Of a stretch of 64,000 bases of DNA, positions 25,700 to 33,599 are shown piece after piece; the stretch's first letter is position 1, and every line of letters begins with the position of its first letter. This stretch comes from Acidobacteriaceae bacterium dw_441. GTDB taxonomy: Bacteria > Acidobacteriota > Terriglobia > Terriglobales > Acidobacteriaceae. The DNA lies in assembly GCA_018449715.1 (NCBI GenBank), contig JAAVVA010000006.1, positions 1 through 64,000 on the forward strand, written 5' to 3'. The position numbers were made by a program, and so were the translations under genes. The notes under the pieces are model-generated. The model was not told where the DNA came from, did no database searches, and saw only the letters and a program-made list of their open reading frames with translations.

Positions 25700-27070
25700 A
25701 TGGCCATCGAATCGATCAATCCCGCCAACGGAAAGCTCCTCCGCAGCTTCGAAGCTCTCACCGAAGAAGCCATCGCCGAAAAGCTCGCGCTCGCCGCCGA
25801 GACCTTCCGCACCTTCCCCGCGATTCCGCTGGAGCAGCGCGCCCTCTGGATGAACAAGCTTGCCTCGCTGCTGGAGCAGGAGGCCGACGAGATCGCCCCC
25901 ACGCTCACGCTCGAAATGGGCAAGCCCATCCACGCGGCCCGGCAGGAGGTTCTCAAGTGCGCCACTGCCTGCCGCTACTACGCCGAGAACGCCGCCCGCA
26001 TCCTCGCTCCCGAGCCTATCGCCACCGAGAACTCCAGCTACCTTCGCTGGGACCCCATCGGCCCGGTGCTCGCGATCATGCCCTGGAACTTTCCCTTCTG
26101 GCAGGTCTTCCGTTTCCTCGCACCCGCACTGATGGCGGGCAATGTCGGCCTCTTGAAGCACTCGCCCAACGTGCCCCAGTGCGCCCTTCTGATTGAATCG
26201 CTGGTTCGCCGCGCAGGCTTCCCCCGCGGCTCCTTCCAGTCGCTGCTGATCGAAACCGAGCAGACCGCCGCCGTCCTCGCCGACCCTCGCGTCGCAGCCG
26301 TCACCCTCACCGGGTCAGTCCGCGCAGGCATGGCCGTCGCCGAGCAGGCGGGCCGCCTCATCAAAAAATCTGTCCTCGAGCTGGGAGGCTCCGACCCCTT
26401 CATCGTGCTCCCCTCCTGCGACCTCGACGCCGCCGTCGAAACCGCTGTCCGCGCGCGCCTCATCAACAACGGGCAGTCGTGCATCGCGGCCAAGCGCTTC
26501 ATTATTCACGAGGCCATCTACGACGCATTCGAGCAGCGTTTCATCGCGGGCATGGAGGCCATGAAGATCGGCGACCCGATGAAGGAAGACACCGACATCG
26601 GCCCGCTCTCCAGCGCGAAGGCCGCCGAGACGCTGGAGCAGCAGGTCAACGACGCCATCGCCGCCGGGGCTCGCGTCCTCACCGGGGGCCAGCGCATGCT
26701 GGGCGAGGGCAACTACTTCGAGCCGACCGCGCTCACCGATATCCCGCGCACAAGCGCCGCCTATCGCGAAGAGCTTTTCGGTCCCGTGGCGATGCTCTTC
26801 AAGGTTTCCACCATCGATGAGGCCATAGAGATCGCCAACGATACCCCCTACGGCCTTGGGGCCTCCGCGTGGACCCGCGAGCCCGCCGAGCAGCAACGCC
26901 TCATCGCCGAGATTCAAGCCGGAGCCGTCTTCATCAACGCAATGGTGGCCAGCGACCCGCGCCTTCCCTTCGGAGGCATCAAACACTCCGGCTACGGGCG
27001 CGAGCTTCACGCCCTGGGAATGCGCGAGTTTCTCAACGCGAAGACCGTCGTCCTCGCTACGTCTCGCTAG
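25700..27070 (+). CDS. aldehyde dehydrogenase (succinate-semialdehyde type)
   Basis: 456 residues, NAD(P)-dependent aldehyde dehydrogenase. The catalytic Cys is in NNGQSCIAAKRF, the general base Glu in VLELGGSDPF, and the cofactor Asn in MPWNFPFWQV. The length and the start (AIESINPANGKLLRSFE) resemble succinate-semialdehyde dehydrogenases of the short GabD/YneI type. It oxidises an aldehyde to an acid; the substrate is only a family guess. The stop overlaps by 4 bases with that of the convergent FkbM gene. Confidence 0.9.
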   Translation: MAIESINPANGKLLRSFEALTEEAIAEKLALAAETFRTFPAIPLEQRALWMNKLASLLEQEADEIAPTLTLEMGKPIHAARQEVLKCATACRYYAENAARILAPEPIATENSSYLRWDPIGPVLAIMPWNFPFWQVFRFLAPALMAGNVGLLKHSPNVPQCALLIESLVRRAGFPRGSFQSLLIETEQTAAVLADPRVAAVTLTGSVRAGMAVAEQAGRLIKKSVLELGGSDPFIVLPSCDLDAAVETAVRARLINNGQSCIAAKRFIIHEAIYDAFEQRFIAGMEAMKIGDPMKEDTDIGPLSSAKAAETLEQQVNDAIAAGARVLTGGQRMLGEGNYFEPTALTDIPRTSAAYREELFGPVAMLFKVSTIDEAIEIANDTPYGLGASAWTREPAEQQRLIAEIQAGAVFINAMVASDPRLPFGGIKHSGYGRELHALGMREFLNAKTVVLATSR

Positions 27071-27909
27071 GCCGCCTGGGGATGAGCCGCAGGAGAGTAC
27101 GCCCGGAAGGTCGCGTGCGAGGGAGTAATGTCGCGGTACTGAAACTCCCACCCGCTGTCGCTAAAGATCTTCTCAAAGGCCGTCGCATTCTCCGCGTAAT
27201 TGTGTAGCTCGCCGATCAGGTAGACCGACCGCTTCTCCTCGGGAACATAGTTCCGGAGGACCTCCATCTCCATGCCTTCGATATCGAGCTTGATGAGGAT
27301 GCGGTTCGCTTTGTAAAGGTCGATCACATCGCGCAGCCCGTACACCTGCATCTCCATGACACGGTCATACGGCTTCTGCGGGTCGAAGCTGCTGCTGATC
27401 GCATCGCGGCAATAGAAAGGGATCGTCCCTCTCTCCCCTCCAAGGCAACAGGCCCTGAGATCGGCATGAATCCGATTGACCTCAAGATGCTTCTGCAGCT
27501 GTTCGATGTTCCTCGGTAGCGGCTCGCACACGACAAAGTTCGCAGGAGCATCTCCTGAGGCCGAAATCGCCGCAGCCATGCGAAGGGTGAACAGGCCGAT
27601 ATTGGCTCCGCCGTCAATCACCAGATCAGGATGAAAGTCCAGGTCGATATCGTACGTATCCTGCAGGCAGAGATCGAGAATAGCCCGCAGGTCGCTGGGA
27701 ATATCCGACAGACGCACAAAGCACTGCACATCGCGGCCATAGCAGCGATAATGCAGCGGCACCTCTCCCTCCTTTGCGAAGGGTTTGAGAAGTTCCATGC
27801 AAAGGGAACGATACTGTGGGCGCGAGGACGAGGCCGCAATCAGCAGAAGCTTCAGGCTGCTTGCAAGGGACCCCATACGGAGGATGCTGCCGACGTTCTC
27901 AAATGCCAT
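27067..27909 (-). CDS. FkbM-family methyltransferase
   Basis: 280 residues from ATG 27909, with AGAGG 10 bases upstream; the open frame extends 24 more codons without similarity. The SAM-binding block LVIDGGANIGLFTLRMA, acidic EPLPRNIEQL and the FkbM-type C-terminal LIKLDIEGMEMEVLRNY are present. FkbM enzymes O-methylate sugars or natural products, often in polysaccharide loci. Here no polysaccharide genes adjoin, so its acceptor is unknown. Confidence 0.85.
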   Translation of the reverse strand: MAFENVGSILRMGSLASSLKLLLIAASSSRPQYRSLCMELLKPFAKEGEVPLHYRCYGRDVQCFVRLSDIPSDLRAILDLCLQDTYDIDLDFHPDLVIDGGANIGLFTLRMAAAISASGDAPANFVVCEPLPRNIEQLQKHLEVNRIHADLRACCLGGERGTIPFYCRDAISSSFDPQKPYDRVMEMQVYGLRDVIDLYKANRILIKLDIEGMEMEVLRNYVPEEKRSVYLIGELHNYAENATAFEKIFSDSGWEFQYRDITPSHATFRAYSPAAHPQAA

Positions 27910-28113
27910 ACGGTAATGACCTCTAAGAAAAGGCGCTAACAAGGTACAGCTGAATTCTGAGCCAAATGTACCGGATGTCACAACAAATTCTCAAAAAATC
28001 TTCCAGCCACCTCCCGAGACTATGAATGAAACATTGCTTTAAACTTCCCTCGGCTGCGATCTTCGCCTGACAATCTGTTATTTTTCAGGAACCTGCACTA
28101 AGGACATCCTCTC

Positions 28114-29460
28114 TTGCTCAAGACTCTCCTGCTCCTGTCCTCGCCCTTGCTGTTCATCCAATCCGCATCTCCAGTTATCGCGCAAGCCGCGAAGGAGCCC
28201 ATCGTCATTGTCATCACGGTCGATGGCTTCCCCGCCCGCGCCCTTCAGGACCCGCGGCTTCCCATGCCGACCCTCCGCGCACTCGCGGCCTCGGGAGCCG
28301 TTGCCTCCGGCATGAAGCCGATCAACCCGACCGTCACCTGGCCAAACCACACCGCCCTCATCACGGGAGTCAACGCATCCGAGCACTACGTCATGGCCAA
28401 CGGCCTGATCGACCTTCCCGCCGACCACTCCCAGCCCCACGTCCTGCCGTGGGTCGATAAGGACAAGCTCGTCCATGCCCGCACGCTCTACGAAGCCGCC
28501 ACCGAGAAGGGCATGACCACCGCGCAGGTCGACTGGGTCGCGATCTACGGGGCGAAGGGGCTCAACTGGATCTTCGGAGAGAAGCCCGACGTTCACGACT
28601 CAATCCCCCAGGAACTGATCGCCAACGGCACCGTCACCCGCGAGCAGATCGAGCACTTCGGCGAGAACAGCTCCCCCGCGTGGCGCGACCAGATCTTCAC
28701 TGACGCCGCCATCGACATCATCGAGCGCCACCAGCCCCGCCTGCTGCTGATGCACCTGCTGCAAAGCGACAGCATCCAGCACGAGTACGCCCCGCTCACC
28801 AAGGCGGCGTTTACCGCATACGCCTACGCGGATAGTTGCATTGCGCGCATAATCGAGGCCACTCGCAAGGCCGGTCTGCTGGACCGCACGACCTTCTTCA
28901 TCCTCTCCGACCACGGATTCGACGCCTACACCCACGTCCTCAACCTCAACGTCGCCTTCGCGCAGAAGGGATACCTGCACAAGCAGAACGGCAAGTGGAC
29001 CGGCGACGTCTGGGGCAACTCCGAGGGAGGAGCCGATGAGGTCTACATCGCCCCGAACCGGCGCGCCGAACTGATTCCCGTCCTCAAGAGCTATCTCGCC
29101 AGCTTGCCCGGCGTCGAGCACGTTTACACCAACGAGGAGGCGCAGGCGCTTGGCCTTCCCTCCGACAAGAACACCGACCAGGCTCCCCAGCTTTACGTCA
29201 CCGCCGTCCGGGGCTACTCCTTCGGGAACGACGTCGAAGGCCCGCTGACCACCGACACGAACGAGCCGAAGGGAGCGCACGGCTATCTCAACAGTAACTA
29301 TGAGATGCAGGCCCTCTTTGTCGCCTCGGGCGCGGCGATCCGCCCCGGTGTAAAGCTCGACGCCATCCCGAACCTCCGGGTCGCCCCGACGATTGCCCAG
29401 ATCCTCGGCCTGAGCCTGCCGGATGCAAAGCAGCCCGCCCTCAACGAGATACTGCGATAG
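28114..29460 (+). CDS. secreted alkaline-phosphatase-superfamily phosphodiesterase
   Basis: 448 residues from a TTG start (AAGGA 9 bases upstream). A signal peptide (LLLLSSPLLFIQSAS, cleavage near AQA) exports it. Metal and nucleophile motifs follow the NPP pattern: VITVDGFPAR, PTVTWPNHTALITG with the nucleophile Thr, LLQSDSIQHEY, LSDHGFDAYTHV and AHGYLNSN. It probably hydrolyses phosphodiesters or pyrophosphates in the periplasm. Similarity to the 22426 gene is in motifs only, so they are not a recent duplication. A hairpin follows the stop. Confidence 0.85.
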   Translation: MLKTLLLLSSPLLFIQSASPVIAQAAKEPIVIVITVDGFPARALQDPRLPMPTLRALAASGAVASGMKPINPTVTWPNHTALITGVNASEHYVMANGLIDLPADHSQPHVLPWVDKDKLVHARTLYEAATEKGMTTAQVDWVAIYGAKGLNWIFGEKPDVHDSIPQELIANGTVTREQIEHFGENSSPAWRDQIFTDAAIDIIERHQPRLLLMHLLQSDSIQHEYAPLTKAAFTAYAYADSCIARIIEATRKAGLLDRTTFFILSDHGFDAYTHVLNLNVAFAQKGYLHKQNGKWTGDVWGNSEGGADEVYIAPNRRAELIPVLKSYLASLPGVEHVYTNEEAQALGLPSDKNTDQAPQLYVTAVRGYSFGNDVEGPLTTDTNEPKGAHGYLNSNYEMQALFVASGAAIRPGVKLDAIPNLRVAPTIAQILGLSLPDAKQPALNEILR

Positions 29461-29502
29461 CAACACCAGAACGGTTCTTTTCCCCGGAAATCGCTATACT
29501 TG

Positions 29503-29528
29503 AAGAGGGAGGCAATGCCTCCCTCTTT
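29503..29528 (+). terminator. hairpin terminator
   Basis: AAGAGGGAGG and CCTCCCTCTT form a perfect 10-bp stem with a CAATG loop, followed by a short T-run, 42 bases after the phosphodiesterase stop. Confidence 0.6.
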
Positions 29529-29629
29529 CGCAACCGGCCCTGATCGGAACGCCCCGACAGCCCGTTGCCAACGCCTCCCCGCATGGCCGATTTCAGCCTC
29601 GGTTCACGAATCTCCGGGAAGCTCAAATT

Positions 29630-30754
29630 ATGTCCACCGAGCCCAACAACACGATCGCCGTCGCCATGTCCGGAGGAGTCGACTCCTCTACGGTCGCGGC
29701 CATCCTGCGCTCCGAGGGACACGAACTCGTCGGCCTCACGCTCCAGCTCTGGAACCAGCGTCGACTCGCCGGGCACGAGGGCATGCCCGAGGCCGTACAG
29801 GGACGCTGCTGCTCCATCGACGATGTCTACGACGCCCGCGCCGTCGCCGAGCAACTGGGCATCCCCTACTACGTCGTCAACCAGCAGGACCGCTTCGAGG
29901 CGGACGTCGTCCGACCCTTCGTCGATGAGTACCTCCACGGTCGCACGCCGATCCCTTGCACGCTCTGCAACAACCACCTCAAGTTCGACCAGCTTCTGCT
30001 GACCGCGCGCCAGATCGGCGCGGACCGCATCGCCACCGGCCACTACGCCCGCAACCATTTCGACGCCGGGCGCAACCGCTGGATTCTATCGCGCCCCGCC
30101 GACTACTCGAAGGACCAGACCTACTTCCTCTTCGGCCTCACGCAGGAGCAGCTCTCGCGCACCCTCTTCCCTCTGGGCGAGATGCAGAAGCCCGCCGTCC
30201 GGCAGATCGCCGAGGACCAGGGGCTCTACGTCGCGCAGAAGCCCGACTCGCAGGAGATATGCTTCATCCCCAACGGCGATTACAGCGCCTTCCTGAAGGC
30301 CTACCTCGACGAGCAGAACGAGTCGATGCCCGACCTCTCCGGTGAGCTGGTCACGACGTCAGGCGAAGTGATCGGACACCATCAGGGAATCCACAGCTTC
30401 ACCGTCGGACAGCGTAAGGGGCTGGGAGTAAGCTCGCCCACGCCGCTCTACGTCCTCAACATCCATCCGGACTCCCACAAGGTCACGGTCGGAGGGGACG
30501 AAGAGCTTCTCTCACGCGAACTGACAGCCAACCGCTTGAACTGGATTTCGATTCCCGGCCTCGCGGAGGGCGAGGAGCTTCGCGTCACCGCCAAGATCCG
30601 CCACCGTCACACGCCCTCTCCCGCCACGCTGATCGGAGCGGGCGATGACCTTGTGCGCGCCATCTTCGACGAGCCGCAGCGGGCCATCACGCCCGGACAG
30701 TCCGCCGTCTTTTATCAGGAAGATGAGGTAGTCGGCGGCGGCTGGATTCTCTAA
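29630..30754 (+). CDS. mnmA: tRNA-specific 2-thiouridylase
   Basis: 374 residues. MnmA activates U34 of Lys, Glu and Gln tRNAs with ATP and inserts sulfur at C2. The PP-loop AMSGGVDSSTVAA is at the N-terminus; catalytic cysteines lie in PCTLCNNHLKF and SQEICFIP; FTVGQRKGLG and the C-terminal beta-barrel end the protein. ATGHYAR and KDQTYFLFGL are family blocks. It stands alone after a terminator. Confidence 0.95.
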   Translation: MSTEPNNTIAVAMSGGVDSSTVAAILRSEGHELVGLTLQLWNQRRLAGHEGMPEAVQGRCCSIDDVYDARAVAEQLGIPYYVVNQQDRFEADVVRPFVDEYLHGRTPIPCTLCNNHLKFDQLLLTARQIGADRIATGHYARNHFDAGRNRWILSRPADYSKDQTYFLFGLTQEQLSRTLFPLGEMQKPAVRQIAEDQGLYVAQKPDSQEICFIPNGDYSAFLKAYLDEQNESMPDLSGELVTTSGEVIGHHQGIHSFTVGQRKGLGVSSPTPLYVLNIHPDSHKVTVGGDEELLSRELTANRLNWISIPGLAEGEELRVTAKIRHRHTPSPATLIGAGDDLVRAIFDEPQRAITPGQSAVFYQEDEVVGGGWIL

Positions 30755-30775
30755 ACCAGCCAACCGACCGAGGCC

Positions 30776-31354
30776 TTACAGCTCCGACTCGTCTTCTCCG
30801 GTGTAATAAGCCGAGCCCGACGGAGCCGCCCCATTGCGCCGTCCCTTATTCTTCCCCGTCAGGACGTCGATTCCGGCCTTCAGGCCATTCACCAGCCCCT
30901 GGAACTCGCGCACCGGAATCTGCACCGTCTTCTGAATCCCCGTAGCGATTCCGGCGGTCGTATCGAGCACCGAGCTGACCATGTCGTCGACCCTCGCCGT
31001 CTGGGCGCGCGCCCTCTGGTTGACCTCCGAGATCGTCAGGTCGAAGTCCTCGGCCTTGGCGCGAACCACATGGCTCGTCTCAACCAGGTTGTCGGTGATC
31101 ACCTTGAACTTCGGGTGCAGCTCCTGCACCATGCTCTGCGCGCCGTCGATCACCGGCAGCGCCTTCGCGCGCAGCTCCTCGGCCATTGCGAGCAGCTGCT
31201 TTCTCGTCTTCGCCGCTCCAATCGCCGCTCCGATCACGACCGCGGCCTGGGCCACCATCGCAATCGCAACCATGGCAACAAAAAACATCAGCAGCCGCGA
31301 GTTTCCCGACGAAAGCGAACCCGGGTCCTCAAGCCACATTCCAAAGATCATCAT
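30776..31354 (-). CDS. membrane-anchored coiled-coil protein (DUF948-like)
   Basis: 192 residues with one membrane helix (about 20-46, LMFFVAMVAIAMVAQAAVVIG) and a long helical, coiled-coil-like cytoplasmic or periplasmic part (about 50-165), then a basic, Gly-Ser-rich tail. The arrangement resembles DUF948 general-stress proteins, which often lie beside YtxH proteins as here. AGGAGAGGCGTC precedes the ATG. It follows the YtxH gene after an intergenic hairpin. Confidence 0.72.
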   Translation of the reverse strand: MMIFGMWLEDPGSLSSGNSRLLMFFVAMVAIAMVAQAAVVIGAAIGAAKTRKQLLAMAEELRAKALPVIDGAQSMVQELHPKFKVITDNLVETSHVVRAKAEDFDLTISEVNQRARAQTARVDDMVSSVLDTTAGIATGIQKTVQIPVREFQGLVNGLKAGIDVLTGKNKGRRNGAAPSGSAYYTGEDESEL

Positions 31355-31389
31355 GACGCCTCTCCTTCAAAGCACAGCCCGACGTACAG

Positions 31390-31423
31390 GCGAAGGTCCG
31401 GCCTTCTGCGGCCGGACCTTCGC
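31390..31423. repeat. 14-bp perfect inverted repeat between the YtxH and DUF948-like genes
   Basis: GCGAAGGTCCGGCC and its complement flank a 6-base loop. No T-run follows on either strand, so it is more likely an mRNA processing or stabilising hairpin within the operon than a terminator. Confidence 0.55.
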
Positions 31424-31439
31424 AAACCAGAGCCGTTAA

Positions 31440-31850
31440 CTACAGAGACGAAGGATCGGGTTCGTGAGCGGCGCTGGCAGTAGTGCTGGCATAGGCCTGC
31501 TTGCCCGCCTCAACCGCCGCCGCAACCTTGTCCTGCTGCTCCTGCACCAGTCCCTTGCCCTTTTCGACGTACTGCGACCAATGCGAGCGTCCGCGGTCAA
31601 CGTACTCCCTGCCACGGTCAACGTACTGGTTAAGTTGATCTTTGCCCTGCGCTGCATACTCCGCGGCGCGCTCACGTCCCTGCGCCGCGTACTCGGCGGC
31701 CCTGTCACGAGCCTCGAGCGCGCCCGCTACGAGATCCTCACGCGTCTCCCGACCCGATTTTGGCGCATAGAGAACACCAACCAGGGCGCCAAGCCCCAGC
31801 CCTGCGAGAAACCAGCCCAATCCATTTGCGCCGTTGTCGTTATCTGCCAT
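31440..31850 (-). CDS. YtxH-domain protein with repeated amphipathic segments
   Basis: 136 residues; ATG 31850 is preferred because AAGGAG lies 6 bases upstream, although an ATG at 31856 is in frame. The YtxH motif is clear: a glycine-rich membrane helix WFLAGLGLGALVGVLYAPKSG then RETREDL. The remainder is built from near repeats, RAAEYAAQGRE / RAAEYAAQGKD, then QYVDRGREYVDRGRSHW and QYVEKGKG, an 11-residue periodic helix like LEA or apolipoprotein-type stress proteins. It probably lies on the inner membrane and is stress-induced. Confidence 0.75.
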   Translation of the reverse strand: MADNDNGANGLGWFLAGLGLGALVGVLYAPKSGRETREDLVAGALEARDRAAEYAAQGRERAAEYAAQGKDQLNQYVDRGREYVDRGRSHWSQYVEKGKGLVQEQQDKVAAAVEAGKQAYASTTASAAHEPDPSSL

Positions 31851-32181
31851 TGCCATCTCCTTCTAGTTTTCTTTACTTGACTTTAGAAGCTCGTCTCATC
31901 CGAAACCTGTTGTCCCACTCGCCAGTTATAACGCAATATCCTCTCAGAATTGAATCCCCGGCGCGGGATCACGGTGCAAAACCGTCCACAGGCTGTATGC
32001 TGATGTCCTAAAATCGCAGCCCTTCTGGGTGGATGCCCATTTGTGGAAACCGGGTTGCGCGGAAAGAAGATTTCCCATGCTGCCAGCCGCACACTCCAAG
32101 CGTCCTACAAAAGGGAGATTTTTTAAGAGAGAGGATTTTCTCTCTCCCGTGTTCAAACAGAGCAGTTTGCAGAACAGGAAC

Positions 32182-32211
32182 CTCTAAACGAATGATCCCA
32201 TTGGTTTAGAG
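32182..32211 (+). promoter_or_regulatory. inverted repeat before the BON lipoprotein gene
   Basis: CTCTAAAC and GTTTAGAG, 8 bp perfect, lie with their centres 22 bp apart (14-base loop), 53 bases before the start codon. The spacing of two helix turns suits a dimeric regulator, or it may be a leader hairpin. The rest of the 31.85-32.26 kb gap holds only AT-rich promoter-like stretches and the GAGAGAG-GATTTT-CTCTCTC hairpin near 32131-32150. Confidence 0.35.
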
Positions 32212-32263
32212 TCGTAATCAGGAATCGATGCATCTTGTGTGCATGAAAGAAGGTAGGGGTCTG

Positions 32264-33418
32264 ATGAACATTCACTACATAAGCAACGCAACACGCACCT
32301 TCGCCGCCGTAACCGCTCTCACACTGGGCCTCGGACTGGCCGGATGCAAGAGCACAACCCCTGCGGCTCCTCCCGTCGATGACGCCAGCCTGAACGCCGC
32401 AGTCCAGAGCCGCCTCACCGGCGACAGCGCCCTCTCCACCGAGTCCATCCAGGCGGGCGTGCAGAACGGCGTCGTCACACTGAACGGAACCGTCAGCAAC
32501 GACGCCGCCCGTTCGCTGGCCGCCGCCGACGCCGCGCAGGTCGCAGGCATCAAGACCGTGGTCAACAATCTTTCGGTTCAGGCTCCCGCACCCGCTCCGG
32601 TCACACAGGCTGCTCCTCCGCCTCCTCCTGCTCCGGTCGCAGTTCCCAAGCCGAAGAAGGCGGTCGTCGCGAAGCCCAGGCCCGCTCCCATCGAGCGGCA
32701 CGAGGTCGCACAGTCAGCGCCTCCCCCGCCGCCGGCCCCGGCTCCCGCTCCGGTCGCAGCCCCCGCTCCTCCGCCTCCGCCTGAGTTCCGTACCGTGACG
32801 GTTCCCTCCGGAACCACCATCCCGGTCCGCATCACCCAGACGCTCGACAGCGCGACCACTCAGCAGGGCCAGAGCTTCTCCGGAGTTGTCGCCACCGACA
32901 TCATGGCTGACGGCCTCGTCGCCATCCGCCAGGGAGCGCACGTCTCCGGACGCGTGACCGCTGTGCAGGAAGCTGCACACTACAAGGGCAACTCGCTGCT
33001 TTCGATCGAGCTGGTCAACCTTAGCCGCGGCGGCGACTCGCTCGCCATCTCCACCCAGCCCTACAGTGTTCAGGGCAAGGGACGCGGCAAGAACACCATC
33101 GCCAAGGTCGGCGGCGGCGCTGCCGTCGGCGCGATCCTCGGAGGCATCTTCGGAGGAGGCAAGGGCGCGGCCATCGGCTCGGTCGCCGGTGGAGGCGTAG
33201 GCGCCGGAGCCAACACCGTCACCCGCGGCGAGCAGGTCACGATCCCCTCCGAGAGCCTGGTCAACTTCTCCCTGACCAACACGCTCTCCATCCGGGTCTC
33301 GACCTCCAGCACCCTCAGCACCTCGGGCAGCGGACGCGGTGGCCGCAGTGGGCGGCGTCCGATGAACCAGGACCCGTCTTCGCAGAACTCCTCCCCCGAC
33401 CAGCAGCAGCCGCAGTAA
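32264..33418 (+). CDS. BON-domain lipoprotein with glycine-zipper
   Basis: 384 residues from ATG 32264 (AGGGG just upstream). The signal ends in the lipobox GLAGCK, so it is lipid-anchored in the outer membrane or periplasm. Then come a BON domain (about 35-105, GVVTLNGTVSNDAAR), two proline/alanine-rich stretches with PPPPPP and a long Ala-Pro spacer, a beta-rich domain (about 190-280), and a glycine zipper (GGAAVGAILGGIFGGG, then GSVAGGGVGAGAN, about 285-320). The zipper suggests insertion into the outer membrane. The C-terminal RGGRSGRRP and Q-rich tail is low complexity. It may have an envelope-maintenance role like other BON lipoproteins. Confidence 0.82.
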   Translation: MNIHYISNATRTFAAVTALTLGLGLAGCKSTTPAAPPVDDASLNAAVQSRLTGDSALSTESIQAGVQNGVVTLNGTVSNDAARSLAAADAAQVAGIKTVVNNLSVQAPAPAPVTQAAPPPPPAPVAVPKPKKAVVAKPRPAPIERHEVAQSAPPPPPAPAPAPVAAPAPPPPPEFRTVTVPSGTTIPVRITQTLDSATTQQGQSFSGVVATDIMADGLVAIRQGAHVSGRVTAVQEAAHYKGNSLLSIELVNLSRGGDSLAISTQPYSVQGKGRGKNTIAKVGGGAAVGAILGGIFGGGKGAAIGSVAGGGVGAGANTVTRGEQVTIPSESLVNFSLTNTLSIRVSTSSTLSTSGSGRGGRSGRRPMNQDPSSQNSSPDQQQPQ

Positions 33419-33463
33419 CCGTGGCGGGGTTTGCAGCATCTTAATGCGGTGAGACAACAAGTG

Positions 33464-33506
33464 GCGGGCTCTGCAAATAAATGCAGAGCCCGCTAAATTC
33501 ATTTTT
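33464..33506 (+). terminator. hairpin terminator after the BON lipoprotein gene
   Basis: GCGGGCTCTGCA and its complement form a perfect 12-bp stem with an AATAAA loop, followed by TAAATTCATTTTT. It lies 45 bases after the stop. Confidence 0.7.
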
Positions 33507-33599
33507 CGTATTTTTCCCTGGTGTAGACTGGCATCCTCTAGCCGCAGTTTCGAGCAACCAGAAACCTTCCACCAGCACTAACCCGACGAGGTATCTGTC

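Noticed and set aside
32650..32790. Tandem repeat array in the BON lipoprotein gene
   Set aside because: Only the coding of Pro/Ala-rich spacer, not a separate DNA repeat element.
33464..33493. CRISPR-like repeat
   Set aside because: Single palindrome followed by T-rich DNA; it is a terminator hairpin and no spacer-repeat pattern exists in the window.
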